NCBI GenBank assembly: GCA_024275145.1
Contig: JAJRZR010000004.1
Location: forward strand, 1 to 55,747
DNA from: Deltaproteobacteria bacterium
GTDB taxonomy: Bacteria; Desulfobacterota; Dissulfuribacteria; Dissulfuribacterales; QOAL01
Reading direction: 5' to 3'
DNA length: 55,747 nucleotides
This document shows positions 34,507-43,122 of this stretch, piece after piece; positions within the stretch are counted from its first letter, which is position 1, and every line of letters begins with the position of its first letter. The translations under genes were made by a program, and so were the position numbers. The notes under the pieces were generated by a model. It did no database searches. It saw only the letters and a list, made by a program, of their open reading frames with translations, and had not been told where the DNA came from.

Positions 34507-35832
34507 TTGTCTGTTTCCCATCTCATGTCTGAAATAAACGGATTCGTATGGGGACCCTATATGCTGACCCTCCTGGTTGGGACCGGCATATACCTGACAA
34601 TCAGGCTCAAGTTCATACAATTCCTCAGATTGCCCGCTGCACTAAGGCTCATTTTTTCAAGGCACAGCGGTCAGGGACAAGGGGATATCCCGCCCGTACA
34701 GGCATTGACAACTGCCTTGTCGGCCACGATAGGCACGGGAAACATAGCAGGGGTTGCGACTGCGATTTACCTTGGAGGGCCAGGTGCTATCTTCTGGATG
34801 TGGATATGTGCGGTCTTTGGAATGGCCACGAAATATACAGAGGCACTTCTTGCCGTAAAGTTCAGGCACGTAATGCCGGACGGCACTATGCAGGGCGGGC
34901 CCATGCGCTACATATCGGACGGTCTTGGATTGAGATGGTTGGGCTGGATATTTGCGTTTATGGGCAGCATAGCCGCCTTCGGTATCGGAAGCATGGTGCA
35001 ATCCAACTCCGTGGCAATGGCGCTGAAAGAGACTTGGCGGATCCCAGATGTATTTACCGGGATGGTTTTGGGCTTGTTGACAGGAATGGTTATTATCGGG
35101 GGAATAAGGAGAATAGGAAAGGTTACCGAAAAGATAGTACCTGTCATGGGCATATCTTATGTTATTGGTGCGCTGGTAATTATTGTTTTTCACCTGGACG
35201 CCCTGCCAGGGGCATTTACCTTGATTCTCGGCCATGCCTTCAGCCCGGCAGCGGCACAGGGAGGTTTTGCCGGTGCAACTGTAACCTCTGCCATGAGATT
35301 CGGAATAGCGCGAGGGGTCTTTTCAAACGAGGCCGGGCTTGGAAGCGCCCCCATAGCACATGCCGCTGCTCAAACCTCTGATCCGGCCCGCCAGGGACTT
35401 ATTGCCATGACCGGGGTATTCTTTGACACAATAGTTGTATGTTCCATGACGGCGCTTGTAATAATTGTAACAGGGGCATGGAGTAGTGGGGCTACATCCA
35501 GTGCGCTCACCTACCTCGCCTTTGAAAAAGGTATGCCTGGTGGAGGAGGACTTGTTGTAACCCTTGGCCTGGTCTTTTTTGCCTATTCCACCATGATAGG
35601 CTGGGCCTACTATGGTGAGGAATGTATAGAATACATCCTTGGTATAAAGGCAAGGCTACCATACAGATATATATTTTGCCTGGCGATTGTCTTCGGTGCC
35701 TTTCAAAGGGTTGGATTTGTCTGGGACTTTTCAGATACCATGAACGGGGCCATGGCGATCCCAAACCTGATAGGGCTCCTGGGCCTGTCCGGCGTGGCCG
35801 CCAGATTGAGCAAAAACCGGGTCATACGGTAA
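34507..35832 (+). CDS. Sodium:alanine/glycine symporter, AGCS family
   Basis: 441 residues, TTG start supported by an AAAGGAGG ribosome site; the next ATG is too far. About ten membrane segments with the family motifs GTGNIAGVATAIYLGGPGAIFWMW, ATKYTEALLAVKFR and FSNEAGLGSAPIAHAAA. It imports alanine or glycine with Na+ (or H+). Placed right after the alcohol dehydrogenase gene; no metabolic link is obvious. Confidence 0.92.
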   Translation: MSVSHLMSEINGFVWGPYMLTLLVGTGIYLTIRLKFIQFLRLPAALRLIFSRHSGQGQGDIPPVQALTTALSATIGTGNIAGVATAIYLGGPGAIFWMWICAVFGMATKYTEALLAVKFRHVMPDGTMQGGPMRYISDGLGLRWLGWIFAFMGSIAAFGIGSMVQSNSVAMALKETWRIPDVFTGMVLGLLTGMVIIGGIRRIGKVTEKIVPVMGISYVIGALVIIVFHLDALPGAFTLILGHAFSPAAAQGGFAGATVTSAMRFGIARGVFSNEAGLGSAPIAHAAAQTSDPARQGLIAMTGVFFDTIVVCSMTALVIIVTGAWSSGATSSALTYLAFEKGMPGGGGLVVTLGLVFFAYSTMIGWAYYGEECIEYILGIKARLPYRYIFCLAIVFGAFQRVGFVWDFSDTMNGAMAIPNLIGLLGLSGVAARLSKNRVIR

Positions 35833-35845
35833 GGATGCCTTGGCA

Positions 35846-36529
35846 TTAACCACAAAGTTTCCCATATGCTTCACGGGCCATCTCACCTACGGTCATGTCC
35901 ATGAACCCTTTTCCTGAATATATCCTGACAGGTGCATTATCATGGAAGAGCACCTTCAATCCTGCACAATCTGACCTGCTTCCAAGCAGGCCTACAGCCT
36001 TTACGGTAAGGGCTCTTGACTCAGGATCCTCATCCTGCAGGTATGGTCTCAGAAACCTTACGGTATCAAAACCCACCAAGAGGGCCGGACTAACCTCGGC
36101 CAGCCTGGCTATTCCCCAAAGGGCGCCCCGCCTTAAAGGGGTGTATTCCAGGAAATTGCCATCCTCCCTGATATACGATACAAGGATCTTGAAATATTCC
36201 TTGGCCATGGCCTCATTGTTGGCCAGGACCTCGGCCATGGCCTCTGGAGCCCCCCATCCTATTCCACCGGATTCATCATTAAGACTCCACATAAGGCGCC
36301 TGATAATTATCCTGGCATCTTCCATATTCTGGTTAGCAATGTCGGAAACTACCTTGCCAAAGGCACTTATGGCCGTCCATCGTTTGGCAGGTTCTGTATC
36401 ATAAAAACCAGCAATAAGCGGTTTTATGGCCTTTTTGCCAGGGACATCACGGAGATATTCCAACAGGGACGCTAAATCCGCCTTCTTTATAAAATGTTTC
36501 ACCCTGTGCCTGATATCCCTGCTGCTCAT
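35846..36529 (-). CDS. DVU0298-like HEAT-repeat protein
   Basis: 227 residues, all-helical, no signal peptide or membrane segment. Repeats of about 35-40 residues (AIKPLIAGFYDTEPAKRWTAIS, PALLVGFDTVRFLRPYLQDEDPESRALTVKAVGLLG) fit HEAT-type repeats. The sequence resembles the family named from DVU0298 of Desulfovibrio vulgaris, common in sulfate reducers and of unknown function. Last gene of the oxygen-defence run; 12 bases after the preceding gene. Confidence 0.72.
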   Translation of the reverse strand: MSSRDIRHRVKHFIKKADLASLLEYLRDVPGKKAIKPLIAGFYDTEPAKRWTAISAFGKVVSDIANQNMEDARIIIRRLMWSLNDESGGIGWGAPEAMAEVLANNEAMAKEYFKILVSYIREDGNFLEYTPLRRGALWGIARLAEVSPALLVGFDTVRFLRPYLQDEDPESRALTVKAVGLLGSRSDCAGLKVLFHDNAPVRIYSGKGFMDMTVGEMAREAYGKLCG

Positions 36530-36541
36530 TGCCCGCCCTGT

Positions 36542-36889
36542 CTAATCCATTGGCTCCATTTCCTTGCCGCAGCACTTGGGTACAGGGTCACCCGGCTTGC
36601 AGTGCATGTATTTTTGACAGATGGAGCACAAATAGGTACATTCTTTTTTTACCTTGTTAATGTCAGAATAGGTCGTCCTGCCGCCAGGCACACCCTCAAT
36701 GGTAAACTTGGCGACCTTGTCGAATTCAGGAACGAAATTGCCTATCGGAACAATCTTTTTGTTGTCACCGTAACAATCCACCACCACCTTCCACAAGATA
36801 TCGAGGGAGGCCGTCTCCTGTAGATTCTCCGGTTCGAACTCTATCACGTTTCTATCTACTCGTATTTGCATTTCTACGCTCTCATTCAT
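36542..36889 (-). CDS. Small protein with a desulforedoxin-like C-terminal metal site
   Basis: 115 residues. ATG at 36889 lies 3 bases after the roo stop, suggesting coupled translation; an ATG six codons later has a better GAGAG site. The first 80 residues are unrecognised. The tail has Cys84, C88-x2-C91, Cys97 and C106-C107-G-x2-M, close to the C-x2-C...CC-G-x-P-M knuckle of desulforedoxin and of the desulfoferrodoxin gene nearby. Probably binds iron or zinc. Placed between the oxygen reductase and the HEAT protein, so a redox partner role is plausible but unproven. Confidence 0.6.
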   Translation of the reverse strand: MNESVEMQIRVDRNVIEFEPENLQETASLDILWKVVVDCYGDNKKIVPIGNFVPEFDKVAKFTIEGVPGGRTTYSDINKVKKECTYLCSICQKYMHCKPGDPVPKCCGKEMEPMD

Positions 36890-36892
36890 GGG

Positions 36893-38086
36893 TTATAAGG
36901 AATTCTTGACAGCCTTTCCCAACTTTCTGCCAAGCTCTATACATTCCTTGAGGTGGCTGTGATCCGGTACGTATTTGACCCTAAGTCCAGGATCTATCAT
37001 ATCGAACTTCATCTCTTCCATTGCCTTGTTCATGAGCTTTACCGCCTCACCGCTCCATCCGTAGGAACCAAAGGCAACGCCGAACTTGTTCGTAGGTCTG
37101 AGTCCCCTCATATACATGAGGAAACCGGCCATGCGCGGCAACAAACCATTATTCAGGGTCGGACATCCAAGGGCTACGGCCTTGGCATCAAGAACCTCGG
37201 TCATCACATCGCTGCGGTGGTTAACCCTCAGGTCCAGAAGCTTCACGCTGACACCCTGTGACTCTATTCCATCTGCAACGGCCTTTGCCATCATCTCGGT
37301 ACTGTGCCACATAGTATCGTAGATCACGAGAGCCTTGTTGGTACCCTCGTGTACACACCACCTGGAGTAGGCATCCAGGATCTTGCCAGGGTCCTTACGC
37401 CATATGATCCCGTGATCAGGGGCAATCATGTCTATCTCTATGCCCATCTCGCCCACCTTTTTCAACAACTTTTTGACCAGGGGGGAGTAAAGGGTAAGGA
37501 TATTGGCATAATACTTGGCCGCTTCGTGCATGAGGACAGACTGGTCAATCTCGTCATCAAACCTCTCGGTGGAGGCAAGGTGCTCACCAAAGGCATCGCT
37601 TGAGATCAATAGCTTCTCCTCAGGTATGTAGGAAAACATGCTGTCAGGCCAATGAAGCATCCTGGTTTCCAGGAAGGTGATTGTGCGATTGCCCACGGAC
37701 ACACTCTCCCCTGGTCCGGCGACATGGTATGGCCAGTCCTCCCGATGAAAGTGATCGAGAAGGGCCTTTTTACCCATCTGCGAGCAAATGACCTTTTCCG
37801 GCTGGACCAGCTCGATTATCTCGGGCAGACTGCCCGAATGATCCATTTCCACGTGGTTTACCACTATGTAGTCTATCTCCCCTGGATCGATTACGGATCG
37901 GATACGGTGGATCAATTCGCCCTTCATGTTCTTCTTCACCGTATCGAACAAGACCTTTTTGTCATCCAACATGAGATAGGAGTTGTACGTGGTTCCCCTG
38001 TAGGTAGAATAGCCATGAAAATCCCTCACGGTCCAATCTACGGCCCCTACCCAGAATATATCCTTCTTTATCTCTTTCACTTCCAT
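36893..38086 (-). CDS. roo: FprA/Roo-type flavodiiron oxygen (or NO) reductase
   Basis: 397 residues. The metallo-beta-lactamase domain carries the diiron ligands HVEMDHSG (His78, Glu80, Asp82, His83), a further His in RMLHWPDS, Asp in SSDAFGEH and His in PDHGIIWR; the flavodoxin domain (from about 255) begins ALVIYDTMWHSTEMMA and binds FMN. Such enzymes reduce O2 to water or NO to N2O, with rubredoxin as donor; two rubredoxin genes lie directly upstream. This supports an oxygen-protection role in an anaerobe. Confidence 0.94.
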   Translation of the reverse strand: MEVKEIKKDIFWVGAVDWTVRDFHGYSTYRGTTYNSYLMLDDKKVLFDTVKKNMKGELIHRIRSVIDPGEIDYIVVNHVEMDHSGSLPEIIELVQPEKVICSQMGKKALLDHFHREDWPYHVAGPGESVSVGNRTITFLETRMLHWPDSMFSYIPEEKLLISSDAFGEHLASTERFDDEIDQSVLMHEAAKYYANILTLYSPLVKKLLKKVGEMGIEIDMIAPDHGIIWRKDPGKILDAYSRWCVHEGTNKALVIYDTMWHSTEMMAKAVADGIESQGVSVKLLDLRVNHRSDVMTEVLDAKAVALGCPTLNNGLLPRMAGFLMYMRGLRPTNKFGVAFGSYGWSGEAVKLMNKAMEEMKFDMIDPGLRVKYVPDHSHLKECIELGRKLGKAVKNSL

Positions 38087-38139
38087 AAGACTTCTTCTCC
38101 TCTAGCTTCCATGCGGACCAGTACACCTGTTGCCACGCC

Positions 38140-38175
38140 CGTGACATAAAAATATAGTCCAAGGACGGAGAGTGT
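38140..38175 (+). repeat. Partial dispersed repeat, copy 10
   Basis: GTGACATAAAAATATAGTCC followed by AAGGACGG resembles the left half of the copy at 33353; the right arm is missing. Between roo and the rubredoxin gene. Confidence 0.3.
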
Positions 38176-38315
38176 ACCTTAGCAGGCTTCTATTTTTTTC
38201 TTTTAACCCAACGAGATCAGATCCTTTCCACGAACCGGCCTGCACGCCCGACCCACCCGATTCCTTACCACGGGGTGAAGACAGAAGGCTATGATGCCTA
38301 GATTTCTGCTCAGAT

Positions 38316-38474
38316 TTATTCAGGCTCGAATTGATCCTTGGTGGCACCGCATATCGGGCAGGTCCAGTCATCGGGCAGGTCCTCAAAGGCTGTACCTGGT
38401 TCTACTCCGCTGGCAGGATCACCTTCCTTGGGATCATAGATATATCCGCATATTTGACACTTATATTGCTTCAT
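38316..38474 (-). CDS. Rubredoxin, classical type
   Basis: 52 residues, found by translating the minus strand directly (a short gene). It reads [20 protein letters not shown], then ...[23 protein letters not shown]. Iron ligands: Cys6 and Cys9 (C-x2-C), Cys39 and Cys42 (C-x2-C), the textbook rubredoxin pattern. It is an electron carrier, here most likely the donor to the flavodiiron protein whose gene is next downstream. Between them lie 229 bases with a partial repeat, so separate promoters are possible. Confidence 0.95.
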   Translation of the reverse strand: MKQYKCQICGYIYDPKEGDPASGVEPGTAFEDLPDDWTCPICGATKDQFEPE

Positions 38475-38534
38475 GTTTGCCCCCTTTTATCGAACAGATA
38501 GCAAGTAGGTATGATAAAAAAATAATCATGCCCA

Positions 38535-38762
38535 TCAAGCTGCGCCCTCTGCAAGCTTTTGATCATGCGCACCCGAACCGTAACCGGCCAAAGGCCTGAA
38601 CATGGCCTTGCTCGCGCCACATATTGGGCATTTCCAGTCATCGGGCAGGTCCTCAAACCTTGTTCCCTTTGGGATCTTGCCCTTTCTGTCACCCTTATCC
38701 GGGTTGTAGATATATCCACAGCTTGTAGTCTGACATTGATACATTTCTTCCGGTGTTGCCAT
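38535..38762 (-). CDS. Rubredoxin-like protein with C-x4-C first knuckle
   Basis: 75 residues. Ligands Cys10 and Cys15 (C-Q-T-T-S-C, C-x4-C) and Cys45, Cys48 (C-x2-C in [10 protein letters not shown]). A normal rubredoxin has C-x2-C at both ends, so the first loop is two residues longer; Desulfovibrio rubredoxin-2 is the nearest known case of a modified first knuckle. It also has a 25-residue Gly/Ala-rich tail and a DKGDRKGKI insertion. Expected to carry one Fe. Sits between ferritin and the classical rubredoxin. Confidence 0.88.
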   Translation of the reverse strand: MATPEEMYQCQTTSCGYIYNPDKGDRKGKIPKGTRFEDLPDDWKCPICGASKAMFRPLAGYGSGAHDQKLAEGAA

Positions 38763-38794
38763 TCAGATACCTCCATATAATACCTTGATTCGAT

Positions 38795-39310
38795 CTATTT
38801 CTTTTGGGGAAGGGGTATCGGAAGCTGGCGCTGTCCAAGCTCCTTGTCCACCATGAACAATCCTCCAGTTGACTCACCTGCAAGTTTAAGCCTTTCAACC
38901 ACCCCACTGGCCGAAGCCTCTTCCTCCACCTGTTCGGTTACAAACCACTGTAAAAAGATCCTAGTGGCATGATCCTTTTCAGATATGGAAAGATCCATCA
39001 GGTCGTTGATCAGGCTGGTCACGTATTGTTCATGCTGGTAGGCGTGCTCAAAAACCTCCAGGGCCGAACCCCACTCATTTTTAGGGGCATCTATTGCGTC
39101 CATGATAGCCCTGCCGCCACGTTCATTGATATATTCGTAGATCTTCATGGCATGCACCATCTCTTCCTGTGTCTGGGCATACATCCAGGTGGCGCATCCT
39201 TTGAGATCCACTGACTCAAAATATGCGGCCATCGACAGATAGAGATAGGCTGAATAAAGTTCCGCGTTGACCTGTTTATTCAAGGCCTCTTCCATATTCT
39301 TAGTCAACAT
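38795..39310 (-). CDS. ftn: Non-heme ferritin
   Basis: 171 residues. Ferroxidase pattern: NAELYSAYLYLSMAAYFES (Glu17 region), AQTQEEMVHAMKIYEYI (E-x2-H), EWGSALEVFEHAYQHEQYV, and WFVTEQVEEEASA. Stores iron released during oxygen stress and prevents Fenton chemistry. 6 bases separate it from dfx upstream, so both are on one message; the rubredoxin-like gene follows. Confidence 0.93.
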   Translation of the reverse strand: MLTKNMEEALNKQVNAELYSAYLYLSMAAYFESVDLKGCATWMYAQTQEEMVHAMKIYEYINERGGRAIMDAIDAPKNEWGSALEVFEHAYQHEQYVTSLINDLMDLSISEKDHATRIFLQWFVTEQVEEEASASGVVERLKLAGESTGGLFMVDKELGQRQLPIPLPQKK

Positions 39311-39316
39311 GGCACG

Positions 39317-39691
39317 TTACCCCTTCCATAATCCATGAAGGTTACAGTATTCCCTGGCGGTTACCCCGGTTGCATCGGTTGGGAAAAAGGCCTCTGGCGC
39401 ATCACCTGGACTCAAAAACTGCCTCCAGGCCTTCCCATCCACTATGAGCTCAATCCACTCAATATGGTGTTTTTCTTCCATCGGATGTGCGACGCTCCCA
39501 ACCTTCACCTTGTAACCTCCATCCACCTTTTCCACTATAGGCACGTGTTTTTCAGTGGCTGCATCTACAGAATTTTCCGCCATGAGTTTCATTGGTTGCC
39601 CGCAACAAACGAGTTCCCCAATGCCTGCATGGACCATTTCCACCATGTTCCCACATACCTCGCATTTGTAAATCTCCAGTTTCTTAGTCAT
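39317..39691 (-). CDS. dfx: Desulfoferrodoxin (superoxide reductase)
   Basis: 124 residues, the 2Fe form. Center I is a desulforedoxin site: Cys10, Cys13, Cys29, Cys30. Center II, where superoxide is reduced to peroxide, has His49, His69, His75, Cys116 and His119, numbering identical to Desulfovibrio desulfuricans desulfoferrodoxin. Lys48 next to His49 is the conserved catalytic Lys. Electrons come from rubredoxin. First gene of dfx-ftn-rubredoxin; GGGGG ribosome site. Confidence 0.96.
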   Translation of the reverse strand: MTKKLEIYKCEVCGNMVEMVHAGIGELVCCGQPMKLMAENSVDAATEKHVPIVEKVDGGYKVKVGSVAHPMEEKHHIEWIELIVDGKAWRQFLSPGDAPEAFFPTDATGVTAREYCNLHGLWKG

Positions 39692-39917
39692 GGTTCATCC
39701 CCCTTTGGTTTATCTTGAAATCTATTTTGATTAAGAGCCCGGCTACGGGGCCATGTCTCATATTCAAAGAGATGTCCCCGCAGGACGATCCCGTATCAAG
39801 ACGGCGAGGACCTAGACTCGCCTCTCCATTGGTGTCACACCTGTCTTTTGATGACGACCGTGTGGGACGGTGACCGCCCTCCCATATACTGGGATTACGG
39901 CCACCAAGCTGTCCCTT

Positions 39918-41258
39918 TCACCTTACGTTTATGACCATGGTCGCGGTATTGACCAACAAGGGGGCATATTCCTTCTCTGGCAGCTTGAAGAACTTGCCGA
40001 TAGAACTGGGCACCTCACTGTAAAGGAGGTTCGCCTTTATAACCAGCCTTCCCTTGGGAATTCCGCCGGGCACCTTCCAGGAATACTGTTCGATCTTGGT
40101 CTCCCTGGGCCCGATCCGGTAATCAACCTTTGTATTATCCACCGTATACCATTGGCAAACGGTCATGCGGCCCTTAGGATCGAAAAAGGGTTTGCGGAAG
40201 ATCCTAGCTCCATCGGGGATATTGCCATCCCTCTTCAATCCCTTGAATCCCTTGATTTCCATTATCTCACCTATTGCCTGATAGGCCAACGCGCTAGAGT
40301 CGGCAATAGTATAATCTTCCCCGGCAAACCCCTTGCGACTTACCGGGATCTTATAACTCTTGCCATTTGCATCTATGGCCCAGACCTCAAGCCAAAGCAT
40401 ACGCTCCTCGGTGGAACCCGATGGAATGTAGTGGCCTACCTTACCGTTGAACAGCTCGGCCCTGAACTTCAGCATCCCACCCCTCTTTACGGCCTTTTTC
40501 CTGGCATACAAGGCAAGATCCACAGCACCCGCCAGCTTGTTGGGGAAATGGGAGCCATGGAAATTGTGATGGGCCAGATCTGAGCGCATCTTCCCACCGG
40601 CAGCCGCCTTGCCCGCTGCATGATACATATGACAATCCTGGCAACGCACGCCCTCCTTGCCATAGGGACCGGCCTTCCATTCCCTGTACGTGGTCTTCAC
40701 CCAGGCCCCATAAGGACTTTGCTCATCGTGACAGGTCGCGCACAGCTCGGGGCTGGTGGTAAACTTGGAATACCGCGTCTTGTGCACGGGCGATTGGGAA
40801 TCGGACCTTGGACCGTTTTTCACATTTCCAGGTTCAATTATATAGCTGAAGTTAAACGGAACGGGTTCACTCGTTCCAGTTATAGAGTGACAGATATCAC
40901 AGCTTACGCCTTCATTCGCCCTAGTGCCTGCGCTTGCCGGTTTTGGAGGAATATCCCCGCTTAAAAATGCCAAGGGACCGTGGCAGGCTATGCAACCGGC
41001 CTTGACCCCTGCCACCTTCTCAAGCTTACGGGCCTGGGGCAACGCCAGCTTAAAATACTCGACCTGGTCCCATTCATGGGTAAATGCCTGGGACATCAGG
41101 CCCTGTTGCCATTCTTGAAATATTTCCTGATGACACATGCCACAGTAGCCAGGTTTTTTGAAATCGCTGTACGAGTGTCTGCCCATTGCAGCAGCGTTCA
41201 CCTGGACGGCCCACAAGGATACAGCCAACCCGAACATCAATACTCCTAAGCCTTTCAT
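39918..41258 (-). CDS. Periplasmic pentaheme c-type cytochrome
   Basis: 446 residues. Signal peptide 1-22 (ending VNA-AA). Five CxxCH sites: C39GMCH, C89IACH, C120DICH, C173ATCH, C206QDCH, all in the N-terminal half; residues 235-446 are a heme-free, beta-rich domain (RAELFNGKVGHYIPSGSTEE, EVWAIDANGKSYKIPVSRKGF). The heme half resembles cytochrome c554-type multiheme proteins. Substrate unknown. Because it sits inside the oxygen-defence run, a role in electron delivery or in nitrite/NO chemistry is possible; this is inference. Confidence 0.85.
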   Translation of the reverse strand: MKGLGVLMFGLAVSLWAVQVNAAAMGRHSYSDFKKPGYCGMCHQEIFQEWQQGLMSQAFTHEWDQVEYFKLALPQARKLEKVAGVKAGCIACHGPLAFLSGDIPPKPASAGTRANEGVSCDICHSITGTSEPVPFNFSYIIEPGNVKNGPRSDSQSPVHKTRYSKFTTSPELCATCHDEQSPYGAWVKTTYREWKAGPYGKEGVRCQDCHMYHAAGKAAAGGKMRSDLAHHNFHGSHFPNKLAGAVDLALYARKKAVKRGGMLKFRAELFNGKVGHYIPSGSTEERMLWLEVWAIDANGKSYKIPVSRKGFAGEDYTIADSSALAYQAIGEIMEIKGFKGLKRDGNIPDGARIFRKPFFDPKGRMTVCQWYTVDNTKVDYRIGPRETKIEQYSWKVPGGIPKGRLVIKANLLYSEVPSSIGKFFKLPEKEYAPLLVNTATMVINVR

Positions 41259-41357
41259 CTCGTTCCTCCTCTTTTTAGCCTCGGGCCAAAGGACTCCCCA
41301 TAGACATCAGCCCAGGGAAACATTAATTCAGAAGCCTTACCCTTGAGGACATACCCC

Positions 41358-41404
41358 AAGGCATGAAAATACGGCCCGAGGGCAAAATGTGTTTTTAGGG
41401 TAAG
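41358..41404 (+). repeat. Dispersed palindromic intergenic repeat, copy 11
   Basis: AGGCATGAAAATACGGCCC (41359-41377) is an exact-looking left arm; right arm is AATGTGTTTTTAGGGTAA. Immediately abuts the 3' end of the peroxiredoxin gene. Confidence 0.6.
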
Positions 41405-41998
41405 TTATTGACCATGCCCAGAAAGGTATTCCTTTACACCCTCGAAGGTAGGTTTCATGGCCTCTTCACCCGGCCTCCAATTGGCAGGACAGACCTCTCC
41501 TTGTCTTTCATGGAATTGTAGGGCGTCCAATATCCTCAAGGCCTCCTCGACATTGCGGCCAAGGGGCAGATCGTTCACCAGTTGATGCCTGATTATCCCC
41601 TCCTTGTCTATCAAGAACTGACCCCGTAAAGCTATGCCTTCATCCAGGAGAACCCCGTAGTCCGCGGCTATCTTTTTAGACAGGTCCGATACGAGGGGAA
41701 ATCTTATGGACCCTACCCCGCCATCTACCACCTTTGTCTCCCTCCAGGCATGATGGGTGTAGGGTGAATCGACGGATATTCCCATTATTTCGCAATCCCT
41801 TTCCCTGAAATCCTCAACGGCCTTGTCCAAGGCCAAGATCTCCGTGGGTCAGACAAATGTGAAATCCAGGGGATAGAAAAAAAGCATTACATATTTCCCC
41901 TTGTATGAGGACAGGGTCAGATCCTTTATGGCCCCATCGGGCATTACTGCCTGGGCGGTAAAATCAGGGGCCGCCTTGGTAACCATTGGTGTACACAT
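41405..41998 (-). CDS. Selenocysteine-containing 2-Cys-type peroxiredoxin (in-frame UGA)
   Basis: 197 residues if TGA at 41849-41851 is read as selenocysteine. From ATG 41998 (GGAGGAGGA site) the frame reads [20 protein letters not shown] ... [19 protein letters not shown], with U50 at exactly the peroxidatic Cys of 2-Cys peroxiredoxins (FTFVCPTE). After it, conserved positions continue normally ([53 protein letters not shown] with the resolving Cys). A perfect hairpin follows the UGA. Known Sec-peroxiredoxins (PrxU) occur in anaerobes such as Eubacterium acidaminophilum; activity reduces peroxides. Next to rubrerythrin. Confidence 0.93.
41819..41851 (-). promoter_or_regulatory. UGA codon and SECIS-like hairpin in the peroxiredoxin gene
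   Basis: On the minus strand, TGA (41851-41849) is followed 14 bases later by GGCCTT-GGAC-AAGGCC (41834-41819), a 6-pair hairpin with a 4-base loop containing GG. Bacterial SECIS elements sit just downstream of UGA at this kind of distance and bind SelB through an apical G/GU loop. The match is structural; SelB binding is inferred. Confidence 0.8.
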
Positions 41999-42076
41999 GC
42001 TTCCTCCTCCTTTGACTGTTTTGATTGATTAAAATGTCTAGATAAAATTGCGCACCCGGGGCAGGCGCTAGATGCC

Positions 42077-42652
42077 CTACCAGTTTTCACAAAGCAGTTC
42101 GAAATGATCCCGTTTATGGGCACAGGCCGGACATTTTTCAGGGGCCTCGTCTGCCTCGACCACGTATCCGCAATTTCTACACCGCCATTTAACCGGCTTG
42201 TCCCTTTTAAATACCTGGCCCTTCTTCACATTCTCTGCAAGCGCCCGGTACCTGCGTTCATGTTGCTTTTCCGCCACTGCTATTGCCTCGAAAACACAGG
42301 CTATCTCGTTGAAGCCTTCTTCCCTGGCCACCTTTGCAAACCCAGGATACATTTCAGTGTGCTCATAATGCTCACCGCTGGCAGCGGCCAGAAGATTTTC
42401 CTCCGTGGTGCCAATTACCCCTGCCGGAAAGGCGGCTGATATCTCTATCTCACCACCTTCCAGGTACTTAAACAGCCTCTTGGCATGTTCCTTTTCCTGG
42501 TCTGCAGTCTCTGCAAATATTGCAGATATCTGGACAAACCCCTCTTTCTTCGCCTTGCTTGCAAAATACGTATACCTGTTCCTGGCCTGGGATTCGCCTG
42601 CAAATGCCGTCAAAAGATTCTTTTCCGTTCTGGTTCCTTTTAATGATGCCAA
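42077..42652 (-). CDS. rbr: Rubrerythrin
   Basis: 191 residues. TTG at 42652 chosen: AGGAGG lies 5 bases before it, while the ATG at 42670 has no site, and rubrerythrins begin M-x-S-L-K-G-T-x-T-E-K-N. Diiron domain: [77 protein letters not shown]-terminal rubredoxin site [22 protein letters not shown]. It reduces hydrogen peroxide. It precedes the peroxiredoxin gene on the same strand. Confidence 0.94.
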   Translation of the reverse strand: MASLKGTRTEKNLLTAFAGESQARNRYTYFASKAKKEGFVQISAIFAETADQEKEHAKRLFKYLEGGEIEISAAFPAGVIGTTEENLLAAASGEHYEHTEMYPGFAKVAREEGFNEIACVFEAIAVAEKQHERRYRALAENVKKGQVFKRDKPVKWRCRNCGYVVEADEAPEKCPACAHKRDHFELLCENW

Positions 42653-42695
42653 TTTTTCCTCCTGTTTCATCTACTGTTGGTCAACCTATCAGAGC

Positions 42696-42723
42696 GCCTG
42701 CCTGGATATGTGTCCAGGCAGGC
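42696..42723. terminator. Perfect hairpin between regulator genes and rubrerythrin
   Basis: GCCTGCCTGGA (42696-42706), 6-base loop, TCCAGGCAGGC (42713-42723): 11 perfect pairs. No T run on either strand. It lies between the winged-helix gene and rubrerythrin, so it may be an attenuator, processing site or factor-dependent terminator. Confidence 0.5.
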
Positions 42724-42830
42724 CCGCTGGCTACTACTATAGAAAAAAAACACGCCACCGATGCGGGTTATGTTTTTTTGTACCCAGGGCGCCGTATTCC
42801 AGTGATGGAACCCCGATGGAAGGTGCCATA

Positions 42831-43079
42831 TTAGCCCGACACGAGCTCCAAGCCTGCGCCTGTGATGCTGTACTTACACCGCACCGGGCTTTCTACCAGA
42901 CCCTTGGTTTTCAAAGACCTCAATCTGCAACTTACCGACTTGCTGGGTATACCAGTGGCCTCTGAAATATCTTTACATCCCCAGGGTCCATCTGTACCGG
43001 AAAGTGCTTCGAGGATCTTCCTCTGTTCCTCCGTAACAGACACCCCTGCCTTCTTGCTGGTCTTGCAACCACACGCCAT
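42831..43079 (-). CDS. Small winged-helix transcription regulator with N-terminal Cys pair
   Basis: 82 residues, GGAGG 10 bases before ATG. Seen: MACGCKTSKK (Cys3, Cys5), then a winged-helix DNA-binding region: VTEEQRKILEALSGTDGPWG, CKDISEATGIPSKSVSCRLRSLKTKGLVESP, CKYSITGAG, with further Cys in the recognition helix region and wing. Resembles MarR/ArsR-type small regulators but lacks the dimerisation helices. Between the PerR-like gene (43 bases upstream) and rubrerythrin. Redox or metal sensing through the Cys residues is a guess. Confidence 0.68.
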   Translation of the reverse strand: MACGCKTSKKAGVSVTEEQRKILEALSGTDGPWGCKDISEATGIPSKSVSCRLRSLKTKGLVESPVRCKYSITGAGLELVSG

Positions 43080-43122
43080 TTCTCAGATACCTCCGCCTAT
43101 AAAATAATGATAGAAGACCGCC

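Noticed and set aside
34548-35381. 277-codon frame inside the AGCS symporter
   Set aside because: Same strand, wrong frame; Arg/Gly/His-rich junk translation.
39692-39917. tRNA gene in the gap between dfx and the cytochrome
   Set aside because: Short inverted stretches exist but no T-loop GTTC-type motif or cloverleaf could be drawn.
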